Source: Phenylobacterium sp.
GTDB lineage: Bacteria > Pseudomonadota > Alphaproteobacteria > Caulobacterales > Caulobacteraceae
Direction of reading: 5' to 3'
Assembly (NCBI GenBank): GCA_017991675.1
Contig: JAGOQB010000018.1
Span: forward strand, 1 to 51,915
DNA length: 51,915 nucleotides
Each line of letters begins with the position of its first letter. Within the stretch, counting starts at the first letter, position 1. The notes below the pieces were generated by a model. That model saw only the letters and a program-made list of their open reading frames with translations. It searched no databases and had not been told where the DNA came from. Below, piece by piece: positions 25,955 through 35,040 of this stretch. Made by a program: the position numbers and the translations under genes.

Positions 25955-27694
25955 ATGCCCGTCCTCACCCCACGCGCCGACGGCCTGGTCGAGAGCACGA
26001 CGCCGGTCCTGCTGCCGGTCATGGCCCCGCGCCTGCAGGGCGAGCTGTCGGCGCAGGGCTTCGGCGATCTGGCGCTGTGGGGCGAGGGGGATCTCGGCCG
26101 CATCCGCTTCACCCCGCTCGAAGGGCCTTATGTCCATGGACCCAACCTGCTGACCGCGCCGGGCGGCGGGATCTTCGTGGCGCAGGAAGCGCCGGTGATG
26201 GTGATCTGCGGCGTCGCCTATCGCGGCTTCACCCCGGCGCGGCGCTGCGCCTCCTGGGACCGTATCCACCATCCAAAGGCCGGGGTGCGCCGCGAGAAGA
26301 CCCGCCGCCGCGTCGACCTGCCCTGGGCCAACGTGCTGATCGAACAGCGCGGCGCGGACCTGGTCATCGCCGCAGGGACCGACATCGCCGAGGCCGAGCG
26401 CGCGCTGCACTTCTCGGTCGACACCATCCTGGCGGAGGCCCGCGCCTACGCCGCCCACTGCGACCGGTTGTCCGAGGCCGACCCGATGCTGCGCAGCATG
26501 GTGATGCAGGGAACCCACGCGGCGCTCTCCAGCGTGCGCCGCGACGAGCGCGGCCGTTTCGACGGCCTGGCCGCGGGGCTGCACTATTCCGCCCCGGCCC
26601 GCACCTACTACCGCGACGGCTACTGGACCCTGCAGCTGCTGCTGGAAGCGGCCCCGGCCATGGTCCACGAGCAGATCGAGATGCTGGCCTCCGGCGTGCA
26701 GCCGGACGGCGAGGCGCCCAGCGGCGTCATCGTCTCGGGGCCGGAACAGGCCAAGGCCTGGGAGGAGCTGCGCACCACGGTGTTCGGGCTCGACTGGATC
26801 CACACCCGCTCGAACGACTGGTGGAGCGACCACTTCGACTCGCCGCTGTTCTTCGTGCTGGCGATCGGCGACTATGAGCGGGCCGCTGGCGACGACGAGC
26901 CGGCCGAGCGCCACTGGCCGCTGATCAAGGCGATCTTCGAGCGCTATCGCGGCTTCTCCGAACACGGTCTGCCGGTGAAGCCGCGGCACGACCGCGACTG
27001 GGCCGACAACGTCTATCGCGGCGGCTTCGTCGCCTATGACCTCGGCCTCTGGGTCGGGACGCTGGACGTGATCGCGCGGCTGGGCCGCCGGATCGATCCG
27101 CAGCTGTCGGGCCAGGCGCGCGTGCTGGCCGAGCAGACCCGCGAGGCGCTCGATGCGGCGCTGTGGAGCCCGGAGGGCTGGTACGCCGACTATCACGCCC
27201 CGCCCGGGCTGGAGGACGTCGAGCCGACCCTGGAGCCTCACCTGACGCTCGACAGCCTGACCCTGCTGCGCCACGACGCGGTCCCGCCCGACCGGGCCCT
27301 GCAGGTGCTGGAGGCGGTGCGCGCCAAGCTCGAGAGCCGCCATAACGGCGCGCAGCCCTATGGCGACTGGGGGGTGATGTGCTGCTTCCCGCCGTACCGG
27401 CACAAGGCCGACACCCGTTCTAAGTCGGCCTTCGCCTACCGCTATCACAATGGCTCGGACTGGCCCTGGCTGTCGGGCCTCTACGCCGAGGAGCGCCTGC
27501 GCCGGGGCCTGCCGGGCTGGCGCTATCCGATGCTGCGCTGGTGGGAGACCTGCCTGGAACGCGGCTGGATGGGGGCGGTCGAGTACTTCGCCCCGCCCTG
27601 GGGCCGCGGCTCGCTGCTGCAGGGCTGGTCGGCGATGCCGGCGGCCGCGGCGCTCAAGTACCGCGAGGTGGTGCTGGCGGGCGATCCGGGCTGA
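25955..27694 (+). CDS. Glucosidase-like (alpha/alpha)6-barrel glycoside hydrolase
   Basis: 579 residues from the ATG at 25955, with AGGGGAA six bases upstream (a Met five codons earlier lacks one). The N-terminal part is a beta domain resembling the N-terminal domain of amylo-alpha-1,6-glucosidase-like proteins; the rest ('SAPARTYYRDGYWTLQLLLEAAP', 'IHTRSNDWWSDHFDSP', 'DWADNVYRGGFVAYDLGLWVGTLDVI', 'AYRYHNGSDWPWLSGLYAEER') fits a six-hairpin toroid glycosidase of the MGH1-like/GH63-like group. It probably trims gluco-oligosaccharides, but no substrate can be assigned. No signal peptide, so cytoplasmic. It stands alone, with no sugar transporter beside it. Confidence 0.65.
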   Translation: MPVLTPRADGLVESTTPVLLPVMAPRLQGELSAQGFGDLALWGEGDLGRIRFTPLEGPYVHGPNLLTAPGGGIFVAQEAPVMVICGVAYRGFTPARRCASWDRIHHPKAGVRREKTRRRVDLPWANVLIEQRGADLVIAAGTDIAEAERALHFSVDTILAEARAYAAHCDRLSEADPMLRSMVMQGTHAALSSVRRDERGRFDGLAAGLHYSAPARTYYRDGYWTLQLLLEAAPAMVHEQIEMLASGVQPDGEAPSGVIVSGPEQAKAWEELRTTVFGLDWIHTRSNDWWSDHFDSPLFFVLAIGDYERAAGDDEPAERHWPLIKAIFERYRGFSEHGLPVKPRHDRDWADNVYRGGFVAYDLGLWVGTLDVIARLGRRIDPQLSGQARVLAEQTREALDAALWSPEGWYADYHAPPGLEDVEPTLEPHLTLDSLTLLRHDAVPPDRALQVLEAVRAKLESRHNGAQPYGDWGVMCCFPPYRHKADTRSKSAFAYRYHNGSDWPWLSGLYAEERLRRGLPGWRYPMLRWWETCLERGWMGAVEYFAPPWGRGSLLQGWSAMPAAAALKYREVVLAGDPG

Positions 27695-27725
27695 GGTCCG
27701 ACCGCCAGAGCCGGCGGCGACCAGA

Positions 27726-28784
27726 TCACCGGAAGCAGTCCACCGCCTGCCCGACCCAGGCCTTCAGCGCGTCCTTCTTGTCCAGCGGCGTCGCCCCGTG
27801 GCGCACCAGGATCAGGTCGAGATCGGGGACCAGCACCGTGTACTGGCCATCATAGCCGTTGGCCGAGAACGAGCCGGGGCCGGCGATGTCCAGCCACCAG
27901 TGCGCGCCATAGCGGCCCTCGGTCACCCCGTCCTGCTGGAAGGTCGGCGTGCGGGCGTAGTCGACCCAGCCCTCGGGCAGCAGGCGTTGGCCCTCCCAGA
28001 CGCCGCCGCGCAGGTAGAGCAGGCCGAAGCGGGCGAAGTCGCGGGCGCTGGCGTAGCAGTAGGACGAGCCGATGAAGGTGCCGGCCTTGTCGAATTTCGG
28101 GATCGGGCTGGTCATGCCCAGCGGCCCGAATAGCCGCGCCCACATATAGGGCTTCAGGTCGCCGCCGGCCGCCTGGCCGGCGATCCGCGCGACGATGTTG
28201 CTGGTCCCGCTGGCATAGGACCAGAAGCCGTCCGGCGCATGCTCCAGCGGCTGGCTGGCCGCGTAGTGGGCGACGTCCTCCTTGCCCGACTGGAACAGCA
28301 TCTCGATCACGTCGGAGACGTGGCCGGGCACGTAATCCTCGACGAACTTCAGGCCGCTCGACATGCGCAGCAACTGGTCCAGCGTGATCGCCGCGCGCGG
28401 ATCCTCGCCCTGCCATTCGGGGACGCGGGCTGGGGCGTGGACGTCCAGCTTGCCGTCCAACACCAGCATGCCGACCAGGGCCTGGGTGATGCTCTTGGCC
28501 TTCGACCAGGACGGATAGGTCGCGTCCGGCCCGAAGCCCTCGCCGTAGCGCTCGAAGATCAGCTTGCCGCCCTGGACGACGGCCAGGGCGTGGGTCGCCC
28601 CGACGCCGTCGCCCTCGAACGCCTGCGCCAGCAGGGCGTCGAACCGCTCGCGCTGCAGGTTGGCGGGCAAGGCGCCTTCGGGCCAGGCCTCCGTCGGCCA
28701 GGGAACGTCGGCGGGCTGGGCGGGCAGGGGCGCGAGGGTCATGGCGCGAGACTGGCCGGAACGGGCGGCCTTGTCATCCGTCAT
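27726..28784 (-). CDS. Serine hydrolase of the beta-lactamase/class C family
   Basis: 352 residues. The SxxK nucleophile motif lies in 'ATYPSWSKAKSITQALVGML', the Tyr motif in 'FWSYASGTSNIVARI', and a C-terminal His-Gly-Ala ('VRHGATPLD') replaces KTG. This pattern is that of esterase/6-aminohexanoate-dimer-hydrolase-like members rather than true beta-lactamases. No signal peptide is evident, so it is probably cytoplasmic. It lies 8 bp after the RND pump gene on the same strand and may be co-transcribed; a Met 14 codons in is an alternative start. The substrate is unknown. Confidence 0.85.
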   Translation of the reverse strand: MTDDKAARSGQSRAMTLAPLPAQPADVPWPTEAWPEGALPANLQRERFDALLAQAFEGDGVGATHALAVVQGGKLIFERYGEGFGPDATYPSWSKAKSITQALVGMLVLDGKLDVHAPARVPEWQGEDPRAAITLDQLLRMSSGLKFVEDYVPGHVSDVIEMLFQSGKEDVAHYAASQPLEHAPDGFWSYASGTSNIVARIAGQAAGGDLKPYMWARLFGPLGMTSPIPKFDKAGTFIGSSYCYASARDFARFGLLYLRGGVWEGQRLLPEGWVDYARTPTFQQDGVTEGRYGAHWWLDIAGPGSFSANGYDGQYTVLVPDLDLILVRHGATPLDKKDALKAWVGQAVDCFR

Positions 28785-28792
28785 GCGCGGTC

Positions 28793-31700
28793 TCAGGCCG
28801 CCTGCGCCGCGACCTCGCGCGGCAGTTCGCCGGCCTTTTCCTCGCCGCGCGAGAGCAGCAGGTAGGTCACCGGCGTGGCCACCCGGCTGAGGAAGGTCGA
28901 GGTGATCAGTCCGCCGATGATGGCGATGGCCAGCGGCGAGTAGAGCCCCGAGCCTTCAAGCGCCAGCGGCAGTAGCCCGCCGATCGCCGTCACCGAGGTC
29001 AGCAGCACCGGCAGGAAGCGCACCTCGCCGGCCTTCTCGATCGCCTCGCGCAGCCCCATGCCGCCCTTGCGCAGCTGCTCGGTGAAGTCGACCAGCAGGA
29101 TCGAGTTTTTGATCTCGATCCCGATCAGCGCGATCAGCCCGATGGTGGCCGTGAACGACAGCGAGTTGCCGGTCAGCCACAGCGCCGCCACCGCGCCGAA
29201 CAGGCCGAGCGGAATGACCGCCGCCACCACCAGCGCCGTGCGGAACTTGCCGAACTCCAGCACCAGGATCGCCAGGATCCCGAACACCGCCACCAGGATC
29301 GCCGCGCCCAGGCCCGCGAAGCTCTCGGACTGGGCTTCGGCCTGGCCGCCGAGCGACAGGCTGTAGCCGGCCGGCATCGGCAGTTCCTTGGCCAGCCGCG
29401 CCTGGACGTCGGCGGTCACCTTCGAGGTCAGGGCCCCCGTGCGGACCTGCGAGGTCACGGTCACCGTCCGCTCGCGGTCATAGCGGGTGATCAGCGCCGG
29501 GCTGGAGCGGAAGGCGGGCTGGGCCACCGCCGCCAGCGGCGCCGACTGGCCTCCCGCGGTCGGCACGTGGATCTGGGCCAGGGCCGACAGCTCGTTGCGC
29601 TCGCCCATCGGCAGGCGCACGCGGACCGGATAGTCGTCGCCGTCCGGATCGCGGTAGCGGGCGGTCTCCTCGCCCGACAGCGCCAGCCGCGCGGTGCGCC
29701 GCGCCGCGCCCGCCGGCATGCCCAGCGCCGCAGCCTTGGCTTCGTCGAGGCCAAGGTCGATGTCGGTGCGATCCAGCCGCAGCGGGTTCTCGACGTCGCG
29801 GGTGCCGGGCGTCGCCTTCACGATCTGCTCGGCGCGCGCGGCCAGGGCCTTCAGCACCTCGAGGTTCTCGCCGGTGATGCGGACGGCGACCGGCGCTTCG
29901 ATCGGCGGGCCGTTTTCGAAGGTGACGATGCTGATCCGCGCGCCCGGATAGCGGGCGAAGTCGGCGCGCAGGGCGTCGAGCACCTGCTCGCTCTTGCCCG
30001 GCTCCCAGCCCTTCAGGCTGGCGAACACCTCGCCGTAGCTGGCCTGGGTCTGGCGTTGCTGCTGGTTGTAGAAGATCTGCGGGTTGCCGCGGCCGAGGTT
30101 GGCGGCGGTCCAGGCCACCTGCGGCGTCGCCTTCAGCCGCGCCTCGACATGGCGCAGCGCTTGGTCGGTCTTGGCCATCGACGAGCCGTCGGCGGTCTCC
30201 ACCCGCACCAGGAACTGCGGGGTTTCGGCGGGCGGAAACAGGCTGGAGCCGATGGCGCCCAGCAGCGGCACGGTGGTGGCGCAGATCGCACCGATGATCG
30301 CCACGGCCGCCCACGGGCGGGCCAGGGCGCGGTGCAGCACCGGGGTGTAGAAGCGGTGGATCGCCCCGTTCACCGCCCGCAGGAGGGCGTTGCCCTCGGG
30401 CTCCTCATGGCGCGACAGCATGCGGCTGGCCAGGAACGGGATGATGGTCAGCGCCACCAGCAGCGAGGCGCCGACCGTCGCCAGCACGGTCACCGGCAGC
30501 GAGCGGATATAGGCGCCCGACCCGCCGGGCAGGGCCAGCAGCGGCAGGAAGGCGAACATCAGCGTCGCCGTGCAGCCGATCACCGCCAGGGTGATCTGGC
30601 GGGTGCCGTTGATCGCCGCGTTCAGCCGCGTCTCGCCCTCGCGCAGGTGGCGGGCGATGTTCTCGGTGACCACGATGCTGTCGTCGACCAGCAGCCCCAG
30701 CGACAGCACGAAGCCGGCGATGGCCAGCTGGTTGACCGTGAAGCCGAGCGCCTGCAGCACCGACAGCCCGATCAGCAGCGACAGCGGGATCGACAGCATC
30801 ACCACCCCGCCGGCCCGCAGGCCCAGCGGCAGCAGCGTCACCATCACCAGCCCCAGGGCCAGGCCGAAATCGCGGAACAGCCGCGACAGCCGATGCTCGA
30901 CGTTCTTGGCCTGCACGAAGCCCTCTTCCAGCTTCACGCCGGCGGGCAGGGTCTTGCGGAACTCGGCCAGGGTCTGCTCGACGCCCTTGGTCACCTTGGC
31001 GACGTCGGCGCCGTCCTTCTGGGCGACGGTCACGAACACCGCCCGCTGGCCGTTGAAGCGCGTCAGGTGGTCGGCTTCCTGCTGGGCCCAGCTCACCTGG
31101 GCGACGTCCCGGACCCGCACGACCTGGCCGTCGACCGCCCGCACCGGAGTGTCGGCGACGGCCTGCAGGTCGCGGAAGGCGCCGCCGGCCTTGACGTTGA
31201 ACCGCCGCTCGCCGGCGTGGGCCGCCCCGACCGGCGTCTCGGCGCCGGCCGCGCGCAAGGCGTCGGCGACCGCCGTCGGCGGCAGTTGCATCGCCGCGAG
31301 CTTGGGCAGGTCGATCGCCACCCGCACCTCGGAGGGCGGCGCGCCCCAATAGCGCGCCTCGCGCACGCCGGGGGTGCGGTCCAGCCGTTCGCGCAAGGTG
31401 TCCGCCAGCTTCTCCAGCCGGCGCATCGGCAGATGCTCGCTGACCAGCGCCACCTGGACGATGGCGACCTCGGTGGTGCGCGCGCGGCGCACTTCCAGCT
31501 GGGCCAGGCCCGCCGGCAGGTTGGGGCGCAGGGCGTTCACCTCGCGCACGACCTCGTCGTACTTGCGCTCGGTGTTGACGCTCCAGTCGAACTCGACGCT
31601 GACCACCGCCGCGCCGTCCAGGCTGGTCGAGGAGATCTTGCTGACGTCGTCCAGGCCGTCGAGGGCGTCCTCGATCGGGTCGGCGACCAGCTGCTCCATC

Positions 31701-31879
31701 TCGGCCGGCTCGGCCCCGGGCAGCACCGCACGCACGATCACCACCGGGATCGGAAAATGCGGGTCCTCGGACCGCGGCGTGGTCATCAGGGCGTTCAGCC
31801 CCAGCATGGCCAGCAGGGCGAAGGCGACCAGCGTGAACTGCCAGTTGCGGCCGGCGAAGGCGGCGACGTCGAACCTCAT
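28793..31879 (-). CDS. RND multidrug efflux permease (AcrB/HAE-like)
   Basis: 1028 residues, full length. Membrane helix 1 is 'FTLVAFALLAMLGLNAL', followed by 'EDPHFPIPVVIVRAVLPGAEPAEMEQLVADPIEDAL'. Helix 4 carries the paired proton-relay Asp residues ('LSLGLLVDDSIVVTENIARHL'), and the late helices include 'LIALIGIEIKNSILLVDFTEQLR'. It exports drugs or other small molecules using the proton gradient. The adaptor gene is 4 bp upstream and a TetR regulator is divergent. No outer-membrane channel gene is present, so it must borrow a TolC-like protein from elsewhere. Confidence 0.95.
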   Translation of the reverse strand: MRFDVAAFAGRNWQFTLVAFALLAMLGLNALMTTPRSEDPHFPIPVVIVRAVLPGAEPAEMEQLVADPIEDALDGLDDVSKISSTSLDGAAVVSVEFDWSVNTERKYDEVVREVNALRPNLPAGLAQLEVRRARTTEVAIVQVALVSEHLPMRRLEKLADTLRERLDRTPGVREARYWGAPPSEVRVAIDLPKLAAMQLPPTAVADALRAAGAETPVGAAHAGERRFNVKAGGAFRDLQAVADTPVRAVDGQVVRVRDVAQVSWAQQEADHLTRFNGQRAVFVTVAQKDGADVAKVTKGVEQTLAEFRKTLPAGVKLEEGFVQAKNVEHRLSRLFRDFGLALGLVMVTLLPLGLRAGGVVMLSIPLSLLIGLSVLQALGFTVNQLAIAGFVLSLGLLVDDSIVVTENIARHLREGETRLNAAINGTRQITLAVIGCTATLMFAFLPLLALPGGSGAYIRSLPVTVLATVGASLLVALTIIPFLASRMLSRHEEPEGNALLRAVNGAIHRFYTPVLHRALARPWAAVAIIGAICATTVPLLGAIGSSLFPPAETPQFLVRVETADGSSMAKTDQALRHVEARLKATPQVAWTAANLGRGNPQIFYNQQQRQTQASYGEVFASLKGWEPGKSEQVLDALRADFARYPGARISIVTFENGPPIEAPVAVRITGENLEVLKALAARAEQIVKATPGTRDVENPLRLDRTDIDLGLDEAKAAALGMPAGAARRTARLALSGEETARYRDPDGDDYPVRVRLPMGERNELSALAQIHVPTAGGQSAPLAAVAQPAFRSSPALITRYDRERTVTVTSQVRTGALTSKVTADVQARLAKELPMPAGYSLSLGGQAEAQSESFAGLGAAILVAVFGILAILVLEFGKFRTALVVAAVIPLGLFGAVAALWLTGNSLSFTATIGLIALIGIEIKNSILLVDFTEQLRKGGMGLREAIEKAGEVRFLPVLLTSVTAIGGLLPLALEGSGLYSPLAIAIIGGLITSTFLSRVATPVTYLLLSRGEEKAGELPREVAAQAA

Positions 31880-31883
31880 CGGC

Positions 31884-32972
31884 TCACTTCCCCGCCGAAG
31901 CCAGGTTGAGCTGCCTGGGATCGACCACCTGCACCTTCTCGCCGTCGGCGATGAAGCCGGCGCCGGCGGTGATCACCCGTGCGCCGGGCGGCAGGCCGGA
32001 GACCAGGGCGTCGTCGCCGTCGAAGCCGCCGAAACTGACCGGTCGGCGGCGGGCGACGCCCTTGTCGACCACGAAGACGAAGGCCTTCTGGCCGTCGGCC
32101 TCCAGGATCGCCTCGGCCGGCACCCGCGCCATCGGCGTGGTCGGCGCGGCCCCGACGCTGATGTCGGCGGTGGCGATCTGGCCCGAGCGCAGCGGATGGG
32201 CGCCGAGCAGCTCGATCTCGACATCGACCGCGCCCGTCTGGGGCCCGGCCCGCTCACCCACCCGGCTGACACGACCGGGCACGACGGCGGGGAGACCGTC
32301 GATGCGCACGCTCGCGCTCTGGCCGACGCGGACGCGGATCACGTCGCGATCGGCCAGGGGCGCGCGCAGGGTGAGCGGACTGGATTCGTCGGCGATGCGC
32401 AGCACCGCCTGTCCGGGCTGCACGACCTCGCCGGCCTGGGCGGTGCGTTGCAGCACCACGCCGCTCGCGGGCGAGACCAGCTGGGCCCAGCGGCGGTCGA
32501 AGGCGGCCGATCCGGCGCGGGCCTGGGCCGCGCGCAGGGCGCTCTTGCGGTCGTCCAGCCGCTGGACGGAGATGAAGCCCTTGTCGAACAGCGCCTGGTC
32601 GCGGGCCAGGTCGCGGCGGGCGCGCTCGACCTCGACGTCGGCCTGGGTCTGGGCGGCGGCCACCCCGGCGGGATCGAGGCTGGCCAGCACCTGGCCGGCG
32701 CGCACCATGTCGCCGTCGTCGACGTTCAGGGCGGTGATCACCCCGCCGATGCGGAACGACAGCGTCATCTCCCGGCGCCGCTCCAGCGGCCCGGTGGCGG
32801 TCAGCACCGCGCCGTCGGAAGGGCTGCGCACGGCGACCGCCTCGACCGCCGCGGGCGGCGGGGCCTGCGCGGTCTTCGGGGCCTTCGAACAGGCGGTGGC
32901 GGCGGCCAGGCTGGCGGCCGCCGCCACTCCGGCATGCACGAGGCGTGGTCTCACAAAACGCCTGATACGCAC
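31884..32972 (-). CDS. RND efflux periplasmic adaptor (HlyD/AcrA family)
   Basis: 362 residues from a GTG at 32972 with GGAG six bases upstream; in-frame TTG codons further up lack such a site. The export signal ends in 'LAAATACSK', a lipobox-like sequence, so lipid anchoring at Cys is likely. Barrel-sandwich halves are 'GGVITALNVDDGDMVRAGQVLASLDP' and 'VSPASGVVLQRTAQAGEVVQPGQAVLRIAD', flanking a short helical hairpin ('VEVERARRDLARDQALFDKGFISVQRLDDRKSAL' region). It couples the pump to an outer-membrane channel. First gene of the adaptor-pump-hydrolase operon. Confidence 0.93.
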   Translation of the reverse strand: MRIRRFVRPRLVHAGVAAAASLAAATACSKAPKTAQAPPPAAVEAVAVRSPSDGAVLTATGPLERRREMTLSFRIGGVITALNVDDGDMVRAGQVLASLDPAGVAAAQTQADVEVERARRDLARDQALFDKGFISVQRLDDRKSALRAAQARAGSAAFDRRWAQLVSPASGVVLQRTAQAGEVVQPGQAVLRIADESSPLTLRAPLADRDVIRVRVGQSASVRIDGLPAVVPGRVSRVGERAGPQTGAVDVEIELLGAHPLRSGQIATADISVGAAPTTPMARVPAEAILEADGQKAFVFVVDKGVARRRPVSFGGFDGDDALVSGLPPGARVITAGAGFIADGEKVQVVDPRQLNLASAGK

Positions 32973-32990
32973 CGGTGTCTCCAACAATCA

Positions 32991-33013
32991 ATCAGTGATA
33001 GGTGATCAGTGAT
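32991..33013. promoter_or_regulatory. Direct repeats ATCAGTGAT in the pump/tetR intergenic region
   Basis: ATCAGTGAT occurs at 32991-32999 and again at 33005-33013, starts 14 bp apart, in the 91-bp gap between the divergent adaptor and tetR genes. It lies immediately upstream of the adaptor ribosome site, where a TetR repressor would block transcription. TetR operators are more often palindromic, so binding is inference. Confidence 0.5.
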
Positions 33014-33063
33014 CGATAATGTGGGATTGTCAAGCGAGGACGGCTTATGACAGGCATGCAGGA

Positions 33064-33702
33064 ATGAATGCGCCGAGCTCACGTTCGCCCCGCAAGGCGA
33101 AGGGCCAGGGGGCCGAACGCCGCGAGGAGATCCTTGCCGCGGCGCTCGGCCTGTTCACCGAATTCGGGATCTATGCGGTCTCGACGCGCCAGATCGCCCA
33201 GGCGGTGGGCATCTCCCAGCCGACGCTCTACGCCTACTTCCCGACCAAGGACGATATCGGCCACGAGCTGCAGGATCGCGCCTTCGCGCTGCTGGCCGAG
33301 AAGCTCGCCGGCGACCGCGGTCCGATCGTCGACCTCGACGGCGTCGTCCAGATGCTGCGCATCTATGTCGACTTCGGGCTCGAGAACCCGGACATGTACC
33401 GCATCGCCTTCATGTCCGAGGGCCAGCACGTGCGCAAACTGCGCCAGGAGCCGAAGGAACTGGCCGCGGCGCCGGCTGTGCAGGAAACCTACGGCGTGCT
33501 GCGCGGGGAACTGGCCAAGCTGCAGGCGCTGGGCCTGACCGTCGATCTCGACATCGAGACCCTGACCCAGTGCGCCTGGTCGGCGATGCATGGGCTGGTC
33601 TCGCTGCTGATCGCCAAGCCGGGCTTTCCGTGGACCGAGCGCGAGCATCTGATCGACAGCCAGCTTCGCCTCATTGCGCGGGGCATGTGGCGGGCGGGCT
33701 GA
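33064..33702 (+). CDS. TetR family repressor (efflux-linked)
   Basis: 212 residues from the ATG at 33064. The N-terminal helix-turn-helix is 'EEILAAALGLFTEFGIYAVSTRQIAQAVGISQPTLYAYFPTKDDI' (about 20-64), followed by a helical ligand domain with the TetR_C-type stretch 'LRIYVDFGLENPDMYRIAFM' and 'QCAWSAMHGLVSLLIAKPGFPW'. It probably represses the divergent RND operon and itself through the repeats at 32991-33013, with a pump substrate as inducer. Its stop (33700-33702) directly abuts the convergent gene's stop. Confidence 0.93.
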   Translation: MNAPSSRSPRKAKGQGAERREEILAAALGLFTEFGIYAVSTRQIAQAVGISQPTLYAYFPTKDDIGHELQDRAFALLAEKLAGDRGPIVDLDGVVQMLRIYVDFGLENPDMYRIAFMSEGQHVRKLRQEPKELAAAPAVQETYGVLRGELAKLQALGLTVDLDIETLTQCAWSAMHGLVSLLIAKPGFPWTEREHLIDSQLRLIARGMWRAG

Positions 33703-35040
33703 TCAGCTCGCCGGCGGCGCCGGCTCCAGCCGCGGGACGCCGTCGAGCTCCAGCCGGATCTGCCCGCGCCCGGGCCGCGACAGCCGGATCGGCGCGCCCT
33801 TCTCCTCCAGCCGCCGCCGCAGCAGGATCAGCCGGGTCTCCAGATTGTCCTTCAGCCCGGGCAGGCGGAGCGAGGCCTCCAGCCGGATCTCGCGGTTGGT
33901 GAAGTCGCGCCGGCCGGTCTGCGCGAACACTGTGAGGAAGTGGAACAGCAGCCGCCCCGGCACCCCCTTGATCAGGTAGGCGTCGTCGAGGAACAGGCTG
34001 TCGTCATGGGCGAAGTACTTCACCCGGATGTCGCCGCCGGCGCGGGCCGGCTCGCTCCTGGCGGCCGCGGCCTCGGCGTCGCGGGCCTCGAGCTCGGCAA
34101 GGCGCAGGCTGGCCGCCAGCTGGCCGCCGATCAGGACCAGCGCCTCCTCGTCCTCAGGCCCGAACCAGAAGCGCTCGGCCGACTCGGCGAACAGCACGCC
34201 CTGGACCTTGCCGCGGCTGACCATCGGCGCGGCCAGCTGGCTCTGCGGCGCGTCCAGGCCGGGCAGGGCGATCTGGCGCTCGGCGTCGAGCGTCGAGGTC
34301 GCCCGGACGGCGGCGGCCATGCGCCGGCCGCGGCTCATGTCGCTCAGCCGCACGGCCTGGCCGCTGGCCGCGGCGATGCCGATGGCCCCGTCGCCCAGCA
34401 ACACCTCGGACCCGGCGCCGCGATGGGCATAGCCGCAGCTGGCCAGGGTGGTCAGCCGGCCGCCCTCGTCGTCAAGCATCAGCAGCATGGCGTTGGCGAA
34501 CCCGAAGGCGCTCTCCAGGCCATGGATCGCCGCATCGATCATCAACTCGGCGTCCGACTGCGCGGCGATCGCCGCGGCGACCTTGGCGGCCAGGGCCAGC
34601 CGATCCTGCGCGGTCGCGTGCGCCGGTTCGGCGGCGGTGGGGGGGCCGGGGATCGCCCGGCATTCGTTGACCCGGTAGAGCTCGGCGCTGCGCAGCACCA
34701 TCGCCTCGCCGACGCCGTGCTGCGAGCTGATGGCGGTCAACTGCGCGGACATCTTGGCGAACACCGCGCCCTCGGTCAGCGAGGCCCGATGCTCGACGTC
34801 GAGCGCGAACTGCTCGCCGGTCCGCCCGCTGACCAGCAGCACATGGGCGCGGCCGGTCGCCGCGACATTGGCTGCGGTCTTGGAAAAGAACTGGTTCGAC
34901 AGCGCCACGTGCTCGTCGTCCACCAGATAGACCTGCGACAGGTAGGAGACGTTCGGCAGGCCGTCGGCGTCGAGGGTGGCGATGATCGACGGGATCACCC
35001 CTTCGAAACAGTCGCGGATGCTGGCCAGGGGCGTCTTCAT
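33703..35040 (-). CDS. Split-barrel flavin-like/GAF/winged-helix fusion protein
   Basis: 445 residues, three parts. Residues 8-130 resemble a pyridoxamine-phosphate-oxidase-like FMN-binding split barrel ('GVIPSIIATLDADGLPNVSYLSQVYLVDDEHVALSNQFFSKTAANVAATGRAHVLLV'). Residues 160-315 look like a GAF domain ('GFANAMLLMLDDEGGRLTTLASCGYAHRG...GAIGIAAASGQAVRLSDM...APMVSRGKVQGVLFAES'). Residues 340-435 resemble an OmpR-like winged helix ('DDAYLIKGVPGRLLFHFLTVFAQTGRRDFTNREIRLEASL...NLETRLILLRRRLEE'). This suggests a flavin- or ligand-sensing transcription factor. Start at 35040 overlaps the upstream split-barrel gene (ATGA). Family names are judged by eye; the flavin is not proven. Confidence 0.7.
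   Translation of the reverse strand: MKTPLASIRDCFEGVIPSIIATLDADGLPNVSYLSQVYLVDDEHVALSNQFFSKTAANVAATGRAHVLLVSGRTGEQFALDVEHRASLTEGAVFAKMSAQLTAISSQHGVGEAMVLRSAELYRVNECRAIPGPPTAAEPAHATAQDRLALAAKVAAAIAAQSDAELMIDAAIHGLESAFGFANAMLLMLDDEGGRLTTLASCGYAHRGAGSEVLLGDGAIGIAAASGQAVRLSDMSRGRRMAAAVRATSTLDAERQIALPGLDAPQSQLAAPMVSRGKVQGVLFAESAERFWFGPEDEEALVLIGGQLAASLRLAELEARDAEAAAARSEPARAGGDIRVKYFAHDDSLFLDDAYLIKGVPGRLLFHFLTVFAQTGRRDFTNREIRLEASLRLPGLKDNLETRLILLRRRLEEKGAPIRLSRPGRGQIRLELDGVPRLEPAPPAS

Noticed and set aside
27702-27717. Small CCGCC/GGCGG stem between the glucosidase-like gene and the serine hydrolase gene.
   Set aside because: Five base pairs without a T-run is too weak to call a terminator.
29567-31909. 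Long plus-strand open frame opposite the RND pump gene.
   Set aside because: Shadow of a clear AcrB-like gene; composition is Gln/His/Arg/Gly-rich with no recognisable domain or ribosome site.
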